Assembly (NCBI GenBank): GCA_001661515.1
Contig: LUVW01000041.1
Location: 1 to 64,000 of the forward strand
Source of the DNA: Capniomyces stellatus
Taxonomy: Eukaryota > Kickxellomycota > Harpellomycetes > Harpellales > Legeriomycetaceae
Reading direction: 5' to 3'
Length of the DNA: 64,000 nucleotides
Positions 1-11,921 of the stretch are shown here, in pieces. The translations under genes were made by a program, and so were the position numbers. The notes beneath the pieces were generated by a model, which was given only the letters and a program-made list of their open reading frames with translations, ran no database searches and was not told where the DNA came from. Positions within the stretch are counted from its first letter, which is position 1. Every line of letters starts with the position of its first letter.

Positions 1-32
<32 letters not shown>

Positions 33-134
33 CTCTCCTTTCTTTCCAATATATATATATATTTAATTATACAATCTGATAAAAAAAAATCCAAACTAAA
101 CCAACTCGACAACTTAAATAAAATAAATAAATTT
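1..134. other. AT-rich edge of the window with leading poly-T
   Basis: The window opens with 29 consecutive T, followed by an (AT)n stretch near 50-62 and A/T-rich sequence up to the stop codon of the receptor gene. The poly-T may be a scaffold edge or a true homopolymer. No gene is seen. On the minus strand this is the 3' flank of the receptor gene and would hold its polyadenylation region. Confidence 0.6.
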
Positions 135-1376
135 CTAGTACTGTGTTGTTTCTTGGTTGATGTTGTAATCCAGCAACTCTTCGTTTACCTTTCTTATTTT
201 TAGCTTTACAAGTAAAGTGTTGACGTTTTTTTTGGCCTTGTCTCTTCTAAACGATTGTCTAATGATCGGATCCAAAACTATAGCAAACAAGATGAACACT
301 CCTTCGACTCCTCGAACAGAGTAAAACACCATAGCAAGAAGGTACTTTTCCTTTTGTGTTGCAAAAGTTGTCGTGTAATATATTATTGCAATTACCGATG
401 TTAGCAATGGAATCAATGGGTAGTAGAACCCACGCCAAATAAGTTTTTTGACAAGCGTGTTGTTGTACTTGTTTGTGTTTTGTTGAATCAGAGATTTCAG
501 GTTAGTGTTGTGGCCGCTGATTGCTGCGATTTGGTTATTGCCAAAACTGCTGTTTTCCGTATCAACAATGCTGCCGGTTCCAACATACTCTGTTTTTATT
601 GGGTTTAGCATCAGTTTGTTGGAGTTTACAAGCGATGAATTGTTGATTTCTGGAAACCTGTCGTCTTTGTTGACTATTGCTATTGGCCGAGAAATAACCG
701 TTTTGTCGCTTATCTTCTGCTTGCTAATCGTCAATATCACCAATACCATCGCTACAACCGAAACAACCGACCCAACCAACAACCAAAACAAATATCCTAC
801 CCATAAACTCACGTATCCCAACACTGACCCCGGGTAAATAAACAAACATCTACTTGACATCTCAACATCAACACGTCCACTACCCAAATTTACCCAGTTG
901 CTATCCTCTACCTTGATAATCCCTTGTTCATTCAGCTTCTTTTGGTACAAAGTGCTTATCAACACAAACACTGGAATAATTATCGATACAGTTCCACTAA
1001 CCACATAATAAACCCGCTCATATTCAACCCCCGCCTTAACCTTGTACCGAAACAGTAACAACAAATGAATTGTCACCAATACACTCATAAACAAAGCAAA
1101 TATATCCGTCACCACCATAAAATACTTTATTGTCAAACACCCAACTGCCCCCAAATTTATGCTCACCAACATCAAATTCATCATGTTCGCTACTATACTC
1201 GCCATCGCTATCGACACACTCATCCGAATCATCACCCGGTTCACCACCGGCTTGTCCACTACATACAAAAACACATACACAATTATCCCCCCACTCGTCA
1301 GTATCATTACCAACGGCAAATACACCTTCAAATACGTCTTGAACACATGTATCATCCTCAACTCTTCCTCCGTCAT
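135..1376 (-). CDS. Seven-transmembrane receptor, probable fungal GPCR (cAMP-receptor/Git3-like class)
   Basis: This is a single-exon gene of 413 codons with an ATG at 1376 and TAG at 135-137. Seven hydrophobic segments are visible at about residues 20-42, 50-72, 82-106, 122-145, 190-218, 315-338 and 345-372. The third cytoplasmic loop is long (about residues 220-312), polar and Asn/Ser-rich. Before TM6 comes a W-R-G-F-Y-Y-P-L stretch, and TM7 ends LDPII followed by a basic tail (FRRDKAKK). This layout, with a large third loop and a short basic C-terminal tail, is typical of fungal nutrient- or cAMP-receptor-like GPCRs that signal through G-alpha at the plasma membrane. The ligand cannot be told from the sequence. 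No signal peptide is obvious, as is common in the family. The class assignment is inferred from topology and local motifs and could be wrong; a membrane protein with seven helices is secure. Confidence 0.72.
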   Translation of the reverse strand: MTEEELRMIHVFKTYLKVYLPLVMILTSGGIIVYVFLYVVDKPVVNRVMIRMSVSIAMASIVANMMNLMLVSINLGAVGCLTIKYFMVVTDIFALFMSVLVTIHLLLLFRYKVKAGVEYERVYYVVSGTVSIIIPVFVLISTLYQKKLNEQGIIKVEDSNWVNLGSGRVDVEMSSRCLFIYPGSVLGYVSLWVGYLFWLLVGSVVSVVAMVLVILTISKQKISDKTVISRPIAIVNKDDRFPEINNSSLVNSNKLMLNPIKTEYVGTGSIVDTENSSFGNNQIAAISGHNTNLKSLIQQNTNKYNNTLVKKLIWRGFYYPLIPLLTSVIAIIYYTTTFATQKEKYLLAMVFYSVRGVEGVFILFAIVLDPIIRQSFRRDKAKKNVNTLLVKLKIRKVNEELLDYNINQETTQY

Positions 1377-3543
1377 ATCTCTACTTTTTTTTGTGCGAGT
1401 GTGTGTCGCTGTTTTGTCTTTTTTATTTGTTTTTTATTTGTTTTTGTTTTTTCCCCCCACCTCCTTGATGTGTATGGTTATAACTCCTTTGGTCTGTTTT
1501 CTTTTTGTTTTTGTTCCTTATTCCTGGTCCTGTTAATAAACTAAAATATGGGGTTCTGAATGTCTACTTGACTAAAATGCTACTGATTTGATTTGCTTTT
1601 AACGACCAACTCGTTATTTCTTTGCTTTTCGTTTTTACCAATTTTGTTTCTGCCTTTCTATTTCTCCAACATTCAGCTCAATATATATATATACATTTAA
1701 CTAAGTATGTATCGACGCACAACAATCATATACGAATATAATGTAAACTTTCTCCAACTAGAAACTTATCCATGGTCATGTATATGTTTTTTTTTAACTC
1801 CAACTTTCTTTCCTTCTTTTTATTTCTTTCCGTTGTCTCCTGAATACATAATGTCCTCTTTAAAGCTTTACTTTTTCTTCCAGCCTCGCATTTATTTCAT
1901 AAACATCCACTATACCCTTTCAAAGTAACTCATGCCAATGCCTTTTAATCGCTTTATACACCCCATCTCTTCTTTCACCTCTTCTCTTTCCACTTTTTAT
2001 TCCACATTCTTGTTTGCTTTAAAATAAATAGAACCATTCGAAATATAAACAAATATAGCAAGAAATATAAAACAAATGGTCGCGGCTTTAAGCGCATAAC
2101 CATTATTTGCTACCACTCCATTCCCATTGATACCAAACCATCACACCCGCTCACTAATTCACAGTCACTCTCGCATATGTTGTTTGTATTATAATTACTC
2201 GCCCAACTATCCAAATATAAGTCTAGCCCATCTACATAACAACTCTTTCTTATGAATGTGTTGGTTTTTGTCGGCACCCATGCTGATCCAAGAAATATTA
2301 AATATTGTATTAACCATATTTTTTTCAACTCTTCTTACTATTACAAACTTGAACTCGAAAAGTCAAATTTACGTTCTCGAACACTTTTGGACTCACTTGA
2401 AATATTCCCGTATCATTAACTTTTTTTTTATTGTCACTAATTTGCTTTTCTTTTCCTTTTTCTCCTCTTGTGTTTTGTGTTATTCTATCGTATTCTGATA
2501 TTGGATATTTAGATCACTCAACTGCTGCTGGTATGATGTATGTAGACCTAAGAATGGTAATTTAGATACTGCGGTCTCAAGTAGGAAGCATAGATAGTTT
2601 ACGATGAGATATAAAGACATTTAGCATGCACGGTTGATTGGCTTGATTGATAAAACTTGACAAGAACTCCAAGATACATAGTCTCAACGGCATGTACATA
2701 CACATCTATTTATTTGTTTTGCCTTTTTAGATCAGTTTATCCTACCACATGCTTCAACACTCGCTTTTTAAGAGCAGAAAGGAAGAAAGGAAGGATATAT
2801 ATGATACCACTACATCTTTTAAGACGAAAAGTGTGCATATATGATGCTTGTTCTCTCTATATTGGTAATAAAGAAATCCAACAAAGTATGCTAAATGTGT
2901 ACAGAGTACAAGTTGGTTTGACTAGACTCAAGGTCGAGTAATCAAAAAAAAAATTAGGAAGGAGGGAAAAGAGTGATTTTTGATTATTTCGTAAATATTG
3001 TCGAGTTTGGGTTTGAATCGACGTGATTGTATTAAGGTAATTTTCACATCTTTTTTTTTTTAATCAACATGTCCTAGTATGGTGACTTGAGAAATAATAG
3101 CAAATAAGCAAAAACACGAGTAAATTAAATAGAGCAAAAGGTGAGAATGAAGTTGGAAAATAATACAGAGAGCAAAACCAGGAAAAACAATAGTAAAGTG
3201 TTCTGGGATATTACATTTCCTCAGATAATTAGCGTTGAAGTCAGATTAAATTAAAAAGCATAAATACGATTAGTAGAATTCATAATGGAAAAAAAGCAGT
3301 GAAATTGTTATAAAGCAAAACAAAGGAAAAAAATAATATATATCTACAAGTTCACTTTTATGAATTAATTCGCAATACAACAGAACAAAAGCTTTTTTAT
3401 AAAGGGTGAAATAAACAGATAATAAAGCAAAAAAAAGACAAAAATCAGCTATTGCTAATAAGAGAAACACGGTATTTTATTTTATTTTTGTACGTATATG
3501 TGCTTAGGAAGATATAGAAAGTAAAAACAGATTGAAAAAAAAG
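1377..3543. other. Intergenic region between receptor gene and EDC3
   Basis: This 2.2-kb divergent spacer should hold both promoters. It contains T-rich tracts near 1380-1460 and 2420-2470, a short (AT)n run near 1683-1692 and an A-rich stretch from about 3100 to EDC3. Small open frames at 2110-2328 (-) and 2657-2941 (+) show no recognisable domain and no splice context, and I regard them as chance. No RNA gene is seen. Confidence 0.55.
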
Positions 3544-5868
3544 ATGGAAGAGTTTATAGGGATACCAGTGCGTATAAGTTTTAAAGGAAATGAACCAGTG
3601 CGTGCGAGTGGGGTGGTTTCGAGTATAGAAATAGATACACAGAAGATTACGATTGAAAGAGCATTGGTGGTAAGTAAAGGGGAGATGGTGGAGGTTGAAA
3701 GATACGATATGCTTGGCGGGTCAATAGCGGACCTTGAGATATTGGGGGGCGGGGATTGGAGGGAACTTGAACTTGGGGCTTGTAAGGCGGAGGGGCTTTT
3801 GCTTCGGTTGATTGGGGGAAGTAGTCAGCTTGAGATGAATAAGCCTGGTGAAAAGAAGAAGGTAAGTGGTGGGGTGAAGAATGGAGGTGGTAGGCAGTTG
3901 AAGATGGAAATGGATCCGGCAATCATAATGATGCAAGAAGGCAAGGTAGAGGGAGGTGTGGTAGAGATGGGGAAAGGAGTAACTACTGAGCAAGAGTTGA
4001 TAGCTGAGCAGCTCAAGGGGGCGGAAAAGAGCAGGCAGAATCAAAACCAGAAGGCAGGAAAGGTAGGAAAGACAAAGAATCAAGAGAGGGCGACAAGCAC
4101 AGGGCCAAAAATAGATCAATCGGCGTTAAACTGGCAATCGACGTTGACAATGAACAGAATGACGACGCCAAGCAACAACTATAACGGGAGCAGGGCGGGA
4201 TCGGCGAGCAAAGGGGGGAATAACAAGGTGCAGCAGGACAAGAACAGCTGGGCGTCGCAGGATGTGAGGGGGTATGGGAATAATGAGTTTGATTTTGAGG
4301 CGAATTTGCTGTTGTTTGACAAAAACAAGATATTTAATGAGATCAAGAACCTTGATGAGAGCGATCCAAGAGAGTTGTTGGTGAATATCAACAGAATTGA
4401 TCCAACAAGACAGTCGCCGTTTATGACGATAACAAAGTCGGGGATAGGAATAGTTGAGGATGGAAAGGCGGGTAAAGGAGGAAAGGGTACGAATGGGGTG
4501 ATGAATGGGGTGATGAATGGGGTGAGTAGGATGGATATTGAGGGGGCGGTTGGGGGGGAGAAGGTGGAGAAAGCAGGAGGGTTTGGGGTTGGACTGAGCG
4601 AGAACCAGCTGATTGAGGAGATGTTGGGTAAAAAGAAGGAGTATGGAAATGGAAAAGGAAAAGGAAAAGGGAAAAAGGGGAGAGAGTACAAGACAAAAGA
4701 TGGGCTGATGATTCCTGAAGTAACGAGTGAAGAGTGGGTAAGGATGGAGAGAGCGATGGAAATGGAGCTGGGGCAGACAGAGGCGCAGATGGTAGAGTCA
4801 GGAGGAGTGAGTGGAAGTGAGATGGCAATAAGAATGAACAGAATAGGGCAGCAGCAAAGAGTGGAAAGACTGACAACAAACCATCAAAAAATAGAAATGC
4901 AGCTGAACAACACAAAACATAACAACAAAATGACAAGGGTGATTGTGTTTGTTGGGTTTGGGAGGTGTGGAAGTTACGGGTTGAGTGTGGCAAAGTACTT
5001 GTTGGGGAGGGGATGTGAGGTGAGTGTGGTTCTGGTATACAAGAAGAAGCGGTACTGCAAGGTGGCAAATGATAATTTGGTGAAGCTGGTGAAGGTTTGC
5101 GGCGGGAATGTTGTGAAAAGCGCGCAGGATTTGGGAGTGAACTTGCAGGTTGACTTGATTGTTGATGCGGTTTATAGTCCAAATAGCGATTCTGAGTCTG
5201 TAGGTTTATTGGATAATGGGCTGGGTAGCGATGTGAGGTTTGCGGGGCTGGGGGAGGCAGTTGATTGGTGCAGAAAGTACTACCACTCTGCCATGTTTCT
5301 GTCGCTTGAATACCCAACCATTCTGACTGAACTGGAGGCTGCCAGTGGTCAGGGCAACGTCACAGACGGTTTATATCGAAGTGGTACAAAATCAACATAT
5401 TTTTCTTCATATTCGTCGTCAGACTCGTCATCAAATTCGGATTCAAGTTCAAATGAATCATTATCTGAAACCAGAAATGGTAAAAACAAAGGAAAAGGAA
5501 AAGGAAAAGGAAAAGGCAAAGGAAATGGTAAAGGCAAGAGTTGTAAACAGGGAGATGCAAAGTTTGATTTGGGATATAGTGAAGATTCAAGTCTTAAATG
5601 TGTAGTAGCGTTTGGACTTCCAAACGTCAACCTAGTTAAAAAGCTGCGTCAAAGGGATGAGATTTGTGTGGGAGCAAAGCAATGGAGCGATTTGAGGATG
5701 TTTGTTGTTGATATTGGAATTCCTTTACCGTTATGGAAACGAGTGTTGTGTGATGGAAGCAGTATTGGCTCTGGTTCTGATGTTGGTAGAGCTGGGATAG
5801 TTGAAGAGTGTATGAAGCTGTCGATATTTAACTCGGACTTTATTGTTCCAATTAGTCAAGACTAGATT
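3544..5868 (+). CDS. EDC3: Enhancer of mRNA-decapping protein 3 (Lsm, FDF and YjeF_N domains)
   Basis: Edc3 is a P-body scaffold that binds the Dcp1/Dcp2 decapping enzyme and the DEAD-box helicase Dhh1. The first ATG in this frame is at 3544, after an in-frame TTG. The protein is about 774 residues, longer than the 500-550 usual for Edc3. Residues 1-60 form a divergent Lsm domain (FIGIPVRISFKG, then an ASGVVSSIEIDTQKITI strand pair). An FDF motif is at about 249-275 (EFDFEANLLLFDKNKIFNEI), the Dhh1-binding region. A LMIPEVTSEEW linker precedes a YjeF_N Rossmann-like dimerisation domain from about residue 462 (VIVFVGFGRCGSYGLSVAKYLL and DLIVDAVYSP). The domain is interrupted at about 618-667 by Ser/Asp/Asn-rich sequence followed by a Gly-Lys dipeptide run. 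Another Gly-Lys run lies near residues 370-378. The coding strand is strongly purine-rich. AATAAA-like signals follow the stop from about 5878. Confidence 0.9.
5382..5545 (+). repeat. Low-complexity coding repeat in EDC3 (Ser-rich, then Gly-Lys run)
   Basis: Within the YjeF_N-coding part of EDC3, TCA/TCG/AGT serine codons mixed with Asp/Asn are followed by a run of six-base GGAAAA/GGCAAA units that encode alternating Gly and Lys. The pattern is a typical slippage-prone microsatellite that stays in frame. Confidence 0.75.
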
Positions 5869-6043
5869 CAAAACCGAATAAAATAAATAAATTCAATAAA
5901 CATTGTGATTCTTGTGTTAATTTAATTTCATTTAATTTAATTTCATTTCATTTCAATAATAAACAATTTCAATTTCAAATACAAATTAAAAAATATAAAA
6001 ATTAAAAAATTAAAATAAAAATAAAAAGAAGGAAACGTGTGGT

Positions 6044-9000
6044 TTAAAGCTTGTTTAATTGATCAATCAGGTTCTGGTGGCTGACCATTGAAACACCAGA
6101 ATTTGCAGGTGAAGAGTTGGACCCAATACGAGAAAGTTGAGAGACTAGACATGACTTTAAAGAGACAAAAGCATCCAAAACCTCCTGATGTTCAAGCAAG
6201 TTCTGTTTAGCATCTCCACCGCTACTACTAACACCAGCCTTTTTCGCGCGAAACTCAAGGCAAGACGCAACAATACTTTCAACAATAGAGGTTGAACCAG
6301 GGTCACTGGCAAGAACCTTTTCGAAATCAACAGCTTGCAACATTGTAATTGACATTTTTATTATTGCTGCCATTGGGTCGTACAATCCGGTTGACGCTGA
6401 TCTCTTTGCTATTGCCGATTCCAACTCCAACATCTTCTTCTTGCCTGCCAAATCATTCAGTTTCTTGGCTACTCCCAATATCTCAAACGATAACCTCCGA
6501 ACTTGTTTGCCAAAATCTCTTACATGAACAAACGGCCCAATCTTCTCTCTTTTGATCAGCTTCTCGTTAACTACACAGCAGTACTTGCCTAAAACCTCAA
6601 CAAACCCACTCGCACTATCTTTACCACCCTCCTCACAACCACCTACATCCATCACCCGCTGCATCACCCTCGCAACCCCTTCATCTCCACCACCAACACC
6701 AACACCACCCGCAACACTGGTGTGAATCGAGTTCACGACTGCATGAATAACCTGCAAACAAACATGTTTGATCGCAACAACAACAACATCTGCACCATCA
6801 CCACCACCAGCACCTCCCACTGTGTACCTGTAAAGCTCATCAAAAACCGACTCTATCACATCCAACCCCACCAATCCACGTTTGTCCTCGCTCATAAACA
6901 TCACCAACACCTCATTCATCTTGTTCCTGATCCCCATCAACCTGACCAGATCAAACTTACTGCTGCTTTTTCTGGTGCTTGGCTGTGCCTTGATGATTCC
7001 AATTTGAATATCGTTTTTTTGATCACCATTCACCCAACAATCCATTGCCAACATCACCAAGTTTCCAAACACTCTTGAAATCAGCACCAAATCCTCATCT
7101 TCATTCTCATAATCCGCCTTTCCAGACCCTAAACCTAATTCCCCTTCCCCTTCTCCTCCCTCCTCACTTTTCTCTCTGTCCTCCAACCTCTGTACCAACG
7201 CCTCCAATACCAAGTAAACCTCCCCAATTAGCTCCAGTCTGCCGCCAATATCGCTATAAACCCCGGTTTTGGCCCCAGATGCACCAGCAACCATAGCGTT
7301 CAAAGCCTCAACCAGCACGCCGTTGATTGGCCCACTGCCCAACATCCCAACCACCCTGTTTCTAACATCGCTGCTGTACACGCTACACCTGCCGACTGCA
7401 AATGAAACGGCGTCGTCTAGTAATCTGTTTTTTTTGCCAGCCGCAGAATCAACAGAATCAACCAGCATGAATAGTTTATCAACCACCTCATGCGAAATAG
7501 CACCACTATCACTCAAATATCCAGCCACGTAGCAGGCCAACAGCCCAGCCTCCTGCCCACACCCTCTGTCTTTGCCGCCACCAACACTCTTCAGCAGCAA
7601 CAACATTTCTGCATTCACCCAGCTGTCGTCACACATTGACCCAAACTTTGAGTAACACTCGGCAACGAACATCAAACTCTTGGTACTCAACCCACCCTCA
7701 CCCTCACTTTCAGTAGTTGGTCTGGTCCCAATCTTCTGTACAATCAGTGTACACATTTTCTTGCCCAACTCCTGTGACTTTTGGCCCTCTACCCGCAACA
7801 CTCTTGAAATCAGATCCAATAGCTGCCCACTGAGCCTGGGGTTTGCTGCTATTTGGCCACTAAACATCAGTTCAGTCACATTCGTTGTAAACAAAGCCTC
7901 AACACTAACTCCACTCATCCTCTCCAACAAACTCTCTACCAACCGCATGCTGCTGTACAGAACCGACTGGTCAACTGTTTCGGTTTCGACTGTGCTAGTA
8001 AACCGACCCAGTTTACCATCCATTATCCCCTGCACTTTAGCTGCCAGCATTTCCTGGCTCTTTTCTCCAAACCCTGCAAACGCTGCGTAAATCGCCTCCA
8101 GTAAATCCAGACTCCTGATCACTAACCCCACATCAACGCCTGCCACCAACCCCACTGCCACATCGACCAGCTGCTCCAAACTGTCCTCGTCCAGCCCCTT
8201 CAGCCTGTTACCGCCACTGCTTATAATCTTGGTCAAAGTCTCCAGTCCACTTGCTCTCATTATCTCTACTCCAACAATTCTATTCAGCATGTTTACCACT
8301 CTGCCTATTGTCTTGTCAACCAAACTCCCTGCTGTTTTGTTCCCCACTAACCCCACAAATATCCCCATAATCTTCCTATTCACCTCCACATCAATCAGAT
8401 TGTCCATCATGACAATTGCCTTTTCAACAACCGCCAACACCTCATCCTCATACTTATCCAACTCCACACTTCTTATCACCACCACCACTACCTCAATCGA
8501 CTCCATCACCACGCTTCTTTCCCGACTCGAAATCTTCTTGCCCATCTCCTTAATCACCCACTTTGTTATACTTGGTGTGCTTTTTATCTCCTTGCGCATT
8601 CGCTTGTTCCGGTATATCGACTTTATTACTGAAAACACTTCTTTTTCATTCCCCTCTTCAAACTCCCCCTTCTGTCCCCCAGTCCCTTGCCCCTTTTCTC
8701 CAGAAATCCTGTCCATTATCTCCTTCGCCACCCCCTCAATCTCTTTGTTTCCTGAGTCACAAACCACCATCATATCTCCATTGCCTTCATTTTCGCTCCC
8801 ACCCTCTCCATCCACCCCCAACATATCCACCATAACCGTATAACAGTGCAGCTCTACCTTCAAAGTCTCTTCTGTCTTTTTGCTCTTGCATTTTCCACCA
8901 CTCTTATTCAACACCTTGATTCCCTCAACCACTAATCTCTCTACATTGGCTCTCTCCTCTTTACTCCCCTCGTCTCCGCCCCCATTCCCCCCTGCATTTT

Positions 9001-10657
9001 TGTTCTTTCCCTTGCTTTTAGTCTCAATCTCCTTACTCACCACCCGGCAAAAACTGCTCAACACTTCCCGTCTTACCAAATCCTCTCTCTCGTTGAACCT
9101 CGCCTTCAAATCCCCCAACACTCTACTCGTCATACCACAACTGCCCTGTATTCCCACACACTGCTCCCCTATTTCTCCCAGGATCCTTGCCGACACTTTA
9201 CGACACTTCCAGCTCTCGTCCTCGTTGTCCGAATACTCCGATTCATATCCCGACTCATAGTCCTCTTCATCTTCTTCTTCGTTTCCATTGTCCGACTCCA
9301 TCTCAACATCATCAATATAGTTTGGATCATACCTCATCATCCTCTGACTTATACTATATATCTCTCCCTTGGCCCCCTCAACACTCTTGCTACCCTTTAT
9401 CACCAACTGCTCAATCACCTGCATTCCCAACTCCCAACTCTCCACAAATTCCTCGTCTTTCACCAACTCCAGCATCGTCTTCACAAGCAATTCGCTCTTT
9501 TCAATCCCCTCCACCCTGGCCTCCCTCCTATTTCAATTTAATAATCATCACCATTAACTACACTATTCCAATCACTATTACAACACCCTCCCACCACTTC
9601 AATCAACTGCTCCCCCCCCCCCCCCCTTACCCCACCACTACCAGCTACTTACACTATGCTATACAACAACTGCAAATATCGCTGCTGACCTCCGCTACTC
9701 CCAGATCCAGAAACCATACCGCATACTCTACCAACCAAACTTTCTACCTGGCTATCCCACATCACTTTGCTATAATCCCCCAAAACATTCACCGCTGCTC
9801 GGTACAACGCCCCAAACTTTGTTTCCAAACATCTAAATCCCAAATCCACTATTCCACTAAATATATCTTGATTCTCCTTTGCCTGCTTCATTACTGTTTC
9901 AAGCACCTCAATTATCTCCAACTGCTCCTCATTCATCTCTTTTACATTTGAAAAGTGCCCAAGAATTTTTGGTACCACATATCTCTCTATTTCTCTTTGC
10001 TTTTCCGTATCGCCTGCTGCCTCGACAATCACCTTTTTTATAGCTATCCACATACACATTTTCATTTATCCTTTTATTTATTTTACAATTCCTTTTGCTT
10101 GGCGTTTTTTTTTTTTTGCTTTCTCTCCGTATATTCATCACTTACCAGCGCTGTACACAACATTTGGGTTGGCCATATCCCCACTATAAGCCTTGTTCAT
10201 CAACTCCTTTAATAACGTCAACAAACCCTCTGTATCAACATTAATCGAAAACGCCCCAATACTATTTAAAAACAATTATTTTCATTCCACCACCTTTTTT
10301 AACCGTCTATTTATTTATCCTTATACTCCCACCATAAAAAAAAATTCCTCCAGATTTATACTAAATAGCCATCAAACCAACTCTTCAATATTTCCTTTTT
10401 TCCTTTTTGGCTGCTCTTTTTTCCCTGTTTTTTTCTTACCAGTTTATCGAAAGGTTTTGAACCTCTGTCAAAGGATCATCTAGTAGCTTCAACAACGCTG
10501 TCTGTACTTCATTTTTCAAATGTGCTATCGAGCCCCATCCCTTATCCGTGTTTTCCTCAATCAACTTTGTCAAATCCAACAGGGCCATATATCGAAAGTC
10601 TCTGTCATGACTCTTCACCTCCTCCAAACACTTGTAAAATTGTCTTTCTATACTCAT
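6044..10657 (-). CDS. CAND1: Cullin-associated NEDD8-dissociated protein 1 (TIP120), four exons
   Basis: CAND1 wraps around unneddylated cullin-Rbx1 and exchanges F-box/Skp1 substrate receptors on SCF ubiquitin ligases. Exons on the minus strand are 10657-10440, 10261-10146, 10043-9653 and 9527-6044. Donors are GTAAGA, GTAAGT and GTAAGT, acceptors are TAG, and phase is kept at every junction. The product is 1402 residues (human about 1230). It begins with a HEAT repeat carrying DRDFRYMALLDL and VQNLSINCIG. The conserved MMRYDPNY motif is followed at about residues 310-340 by an acidic stretch and DESWKCRKVSA, the known CAND1 acidic insertion before an Arg/Lys HEAT helix. HEAT repeats continue to a C-terminal TIP120 domain starting near 1238 (IGPFVHVRDFGKQVRRLSFE). 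Extra length comes from Gly/Glu-rich loops. Intron 3 (9652-9528) contains a run of 15 C. The gene converges on EDC3, with its stop at 6044. Confidence 0.93.
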
Positions 10658-11921
10658 TTCTCTAAAAAAAAATTCTTTTTTCTTTGTTCTCCTGTTACCG
10701 CTTACTGTTTGCTTAATGTTTTCTTATTGTTGTATTTATATTATCTGCGTTTCCTTTTTACTGTGTATGATGACTAAAAGTGTTTCTGTTTGTTAACTTT
10801 ATATAACCCTCTGTGTCTATTCACTCTTTCAGACGTTTTTGCCTTTGTCGATTTTTTCGATTTTTCGATTTTTATTAGCTTTATCCCAACATTTAGCTTA
10901 TTGATTGGTTTTCCTGTTGTTTTTTTTTCCCATTTATTTCAACCTTTTAATTGTATTTCCAACTTAAACGCTGACTTATTTCTTTGGTATTGGATTTAAT
11001 TTTATTTTGTTCTATTTTAAAACAAACTGCGGAAATTATAATTAACTGTACTTTTGTTGTTCCAAATCCCAGATGTAAACAAAACCTCTTTTTTTTTTCC
11101 AAACTTTTGATCTAAAATCCTTGCATTTCTCGCAAACTGAACTCCTTTCAATCTATTGGCCCACATACTTTCCTTATCTGCCTTTAATTACTAATTCGGA
11201 TATCTGCATTTACTAATTCGCTAAAGCTTTACCAACTTGGCCTTATTTTTTCGCAGGCTTAAGCGCCAAAACGCTCAAACCTCAACTTGCCTTTCCTTTC
11301 CAGTGCCTAATCCAATCCAAGAATTTAAACCCAATTCGTACACTTTAACAAAAAAAAAAAAAACTGTACATTCATGAAATTTAAAAAATACATATTAATC
11401 CGCCAGACCACCATAATCCAACTACGGTTCGACTAGGTGCCATAATATTCGCCTCTCATAATTACCTACTGCAACTGTACCATTAACCCATCCATTCAGG
11501 CCAAAAACTTACACCTCCCATGTTTACAAATTCTACAAGCTATGCGTGGATACGGTAATCAAGCACTTTAGTTTTATTTACAAATTAACAACAAACCTTG
11601 TACAAAGTAACTTGTATGGATGGAACTATAAAGTGTTTTGAAAAGTAATTCAGCTGACTAGAAACAATAAAAACGTATGGTCATCTATTTCTAAACCGAC
11701 GTAAATATAAAAAAAACAAGAATTCAGCACTATTTTTTTTGGGGACCAATTGGGTAGAGTAGTACCTTTAAAATGTGTACCATAGCAAATTGTAGCTGTG
11801 GTATTAACACTTTTCCACCTTTTGGATATATACACATTGCCCATGTAAAATAAATGAAAGTAAAAAAAACTAAATAGATAATAGGTAACAAAACTAAACA
11901 TAAACCAAACTGCCGAAATTA
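10658..11921. other. Intergenic region between CAND1 and transporter copy 1
   Basis: About 1.26 kb, T-rich on the plus strand next to CAND1 (its promoter side) and mixed AT-rich towards the transporter's 3' end. A run of 13 A lies near 11350. The small open frame at 11650-11901 (-) has no recognisable domain. Nothing else is supported. Confidence 0.55.

Noticed and set aside
1065..1544. Open frames on the plus strand opposite the receptor gene
   Set aside because: Low-complexity His/Tyr or Ser/Thr-rich shadows of the minus-strand membrane protein.
4421..5317. 298-codon Pro/Ser-rich open frame antisense to EDC3
   Set aside because: It mirrors the purine-rich coding strand of EDC3 and has no domain; the EDC3 frame carries Lsm, FDF and YjeF_N motifs.
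9187..9951. 254-codon open frame on the plus strand
   Set aside because: It runs antisense across CAND1 exons 3 and 4 and their intron. It has only Pro/Ser/His-rich composition and is a shadow.
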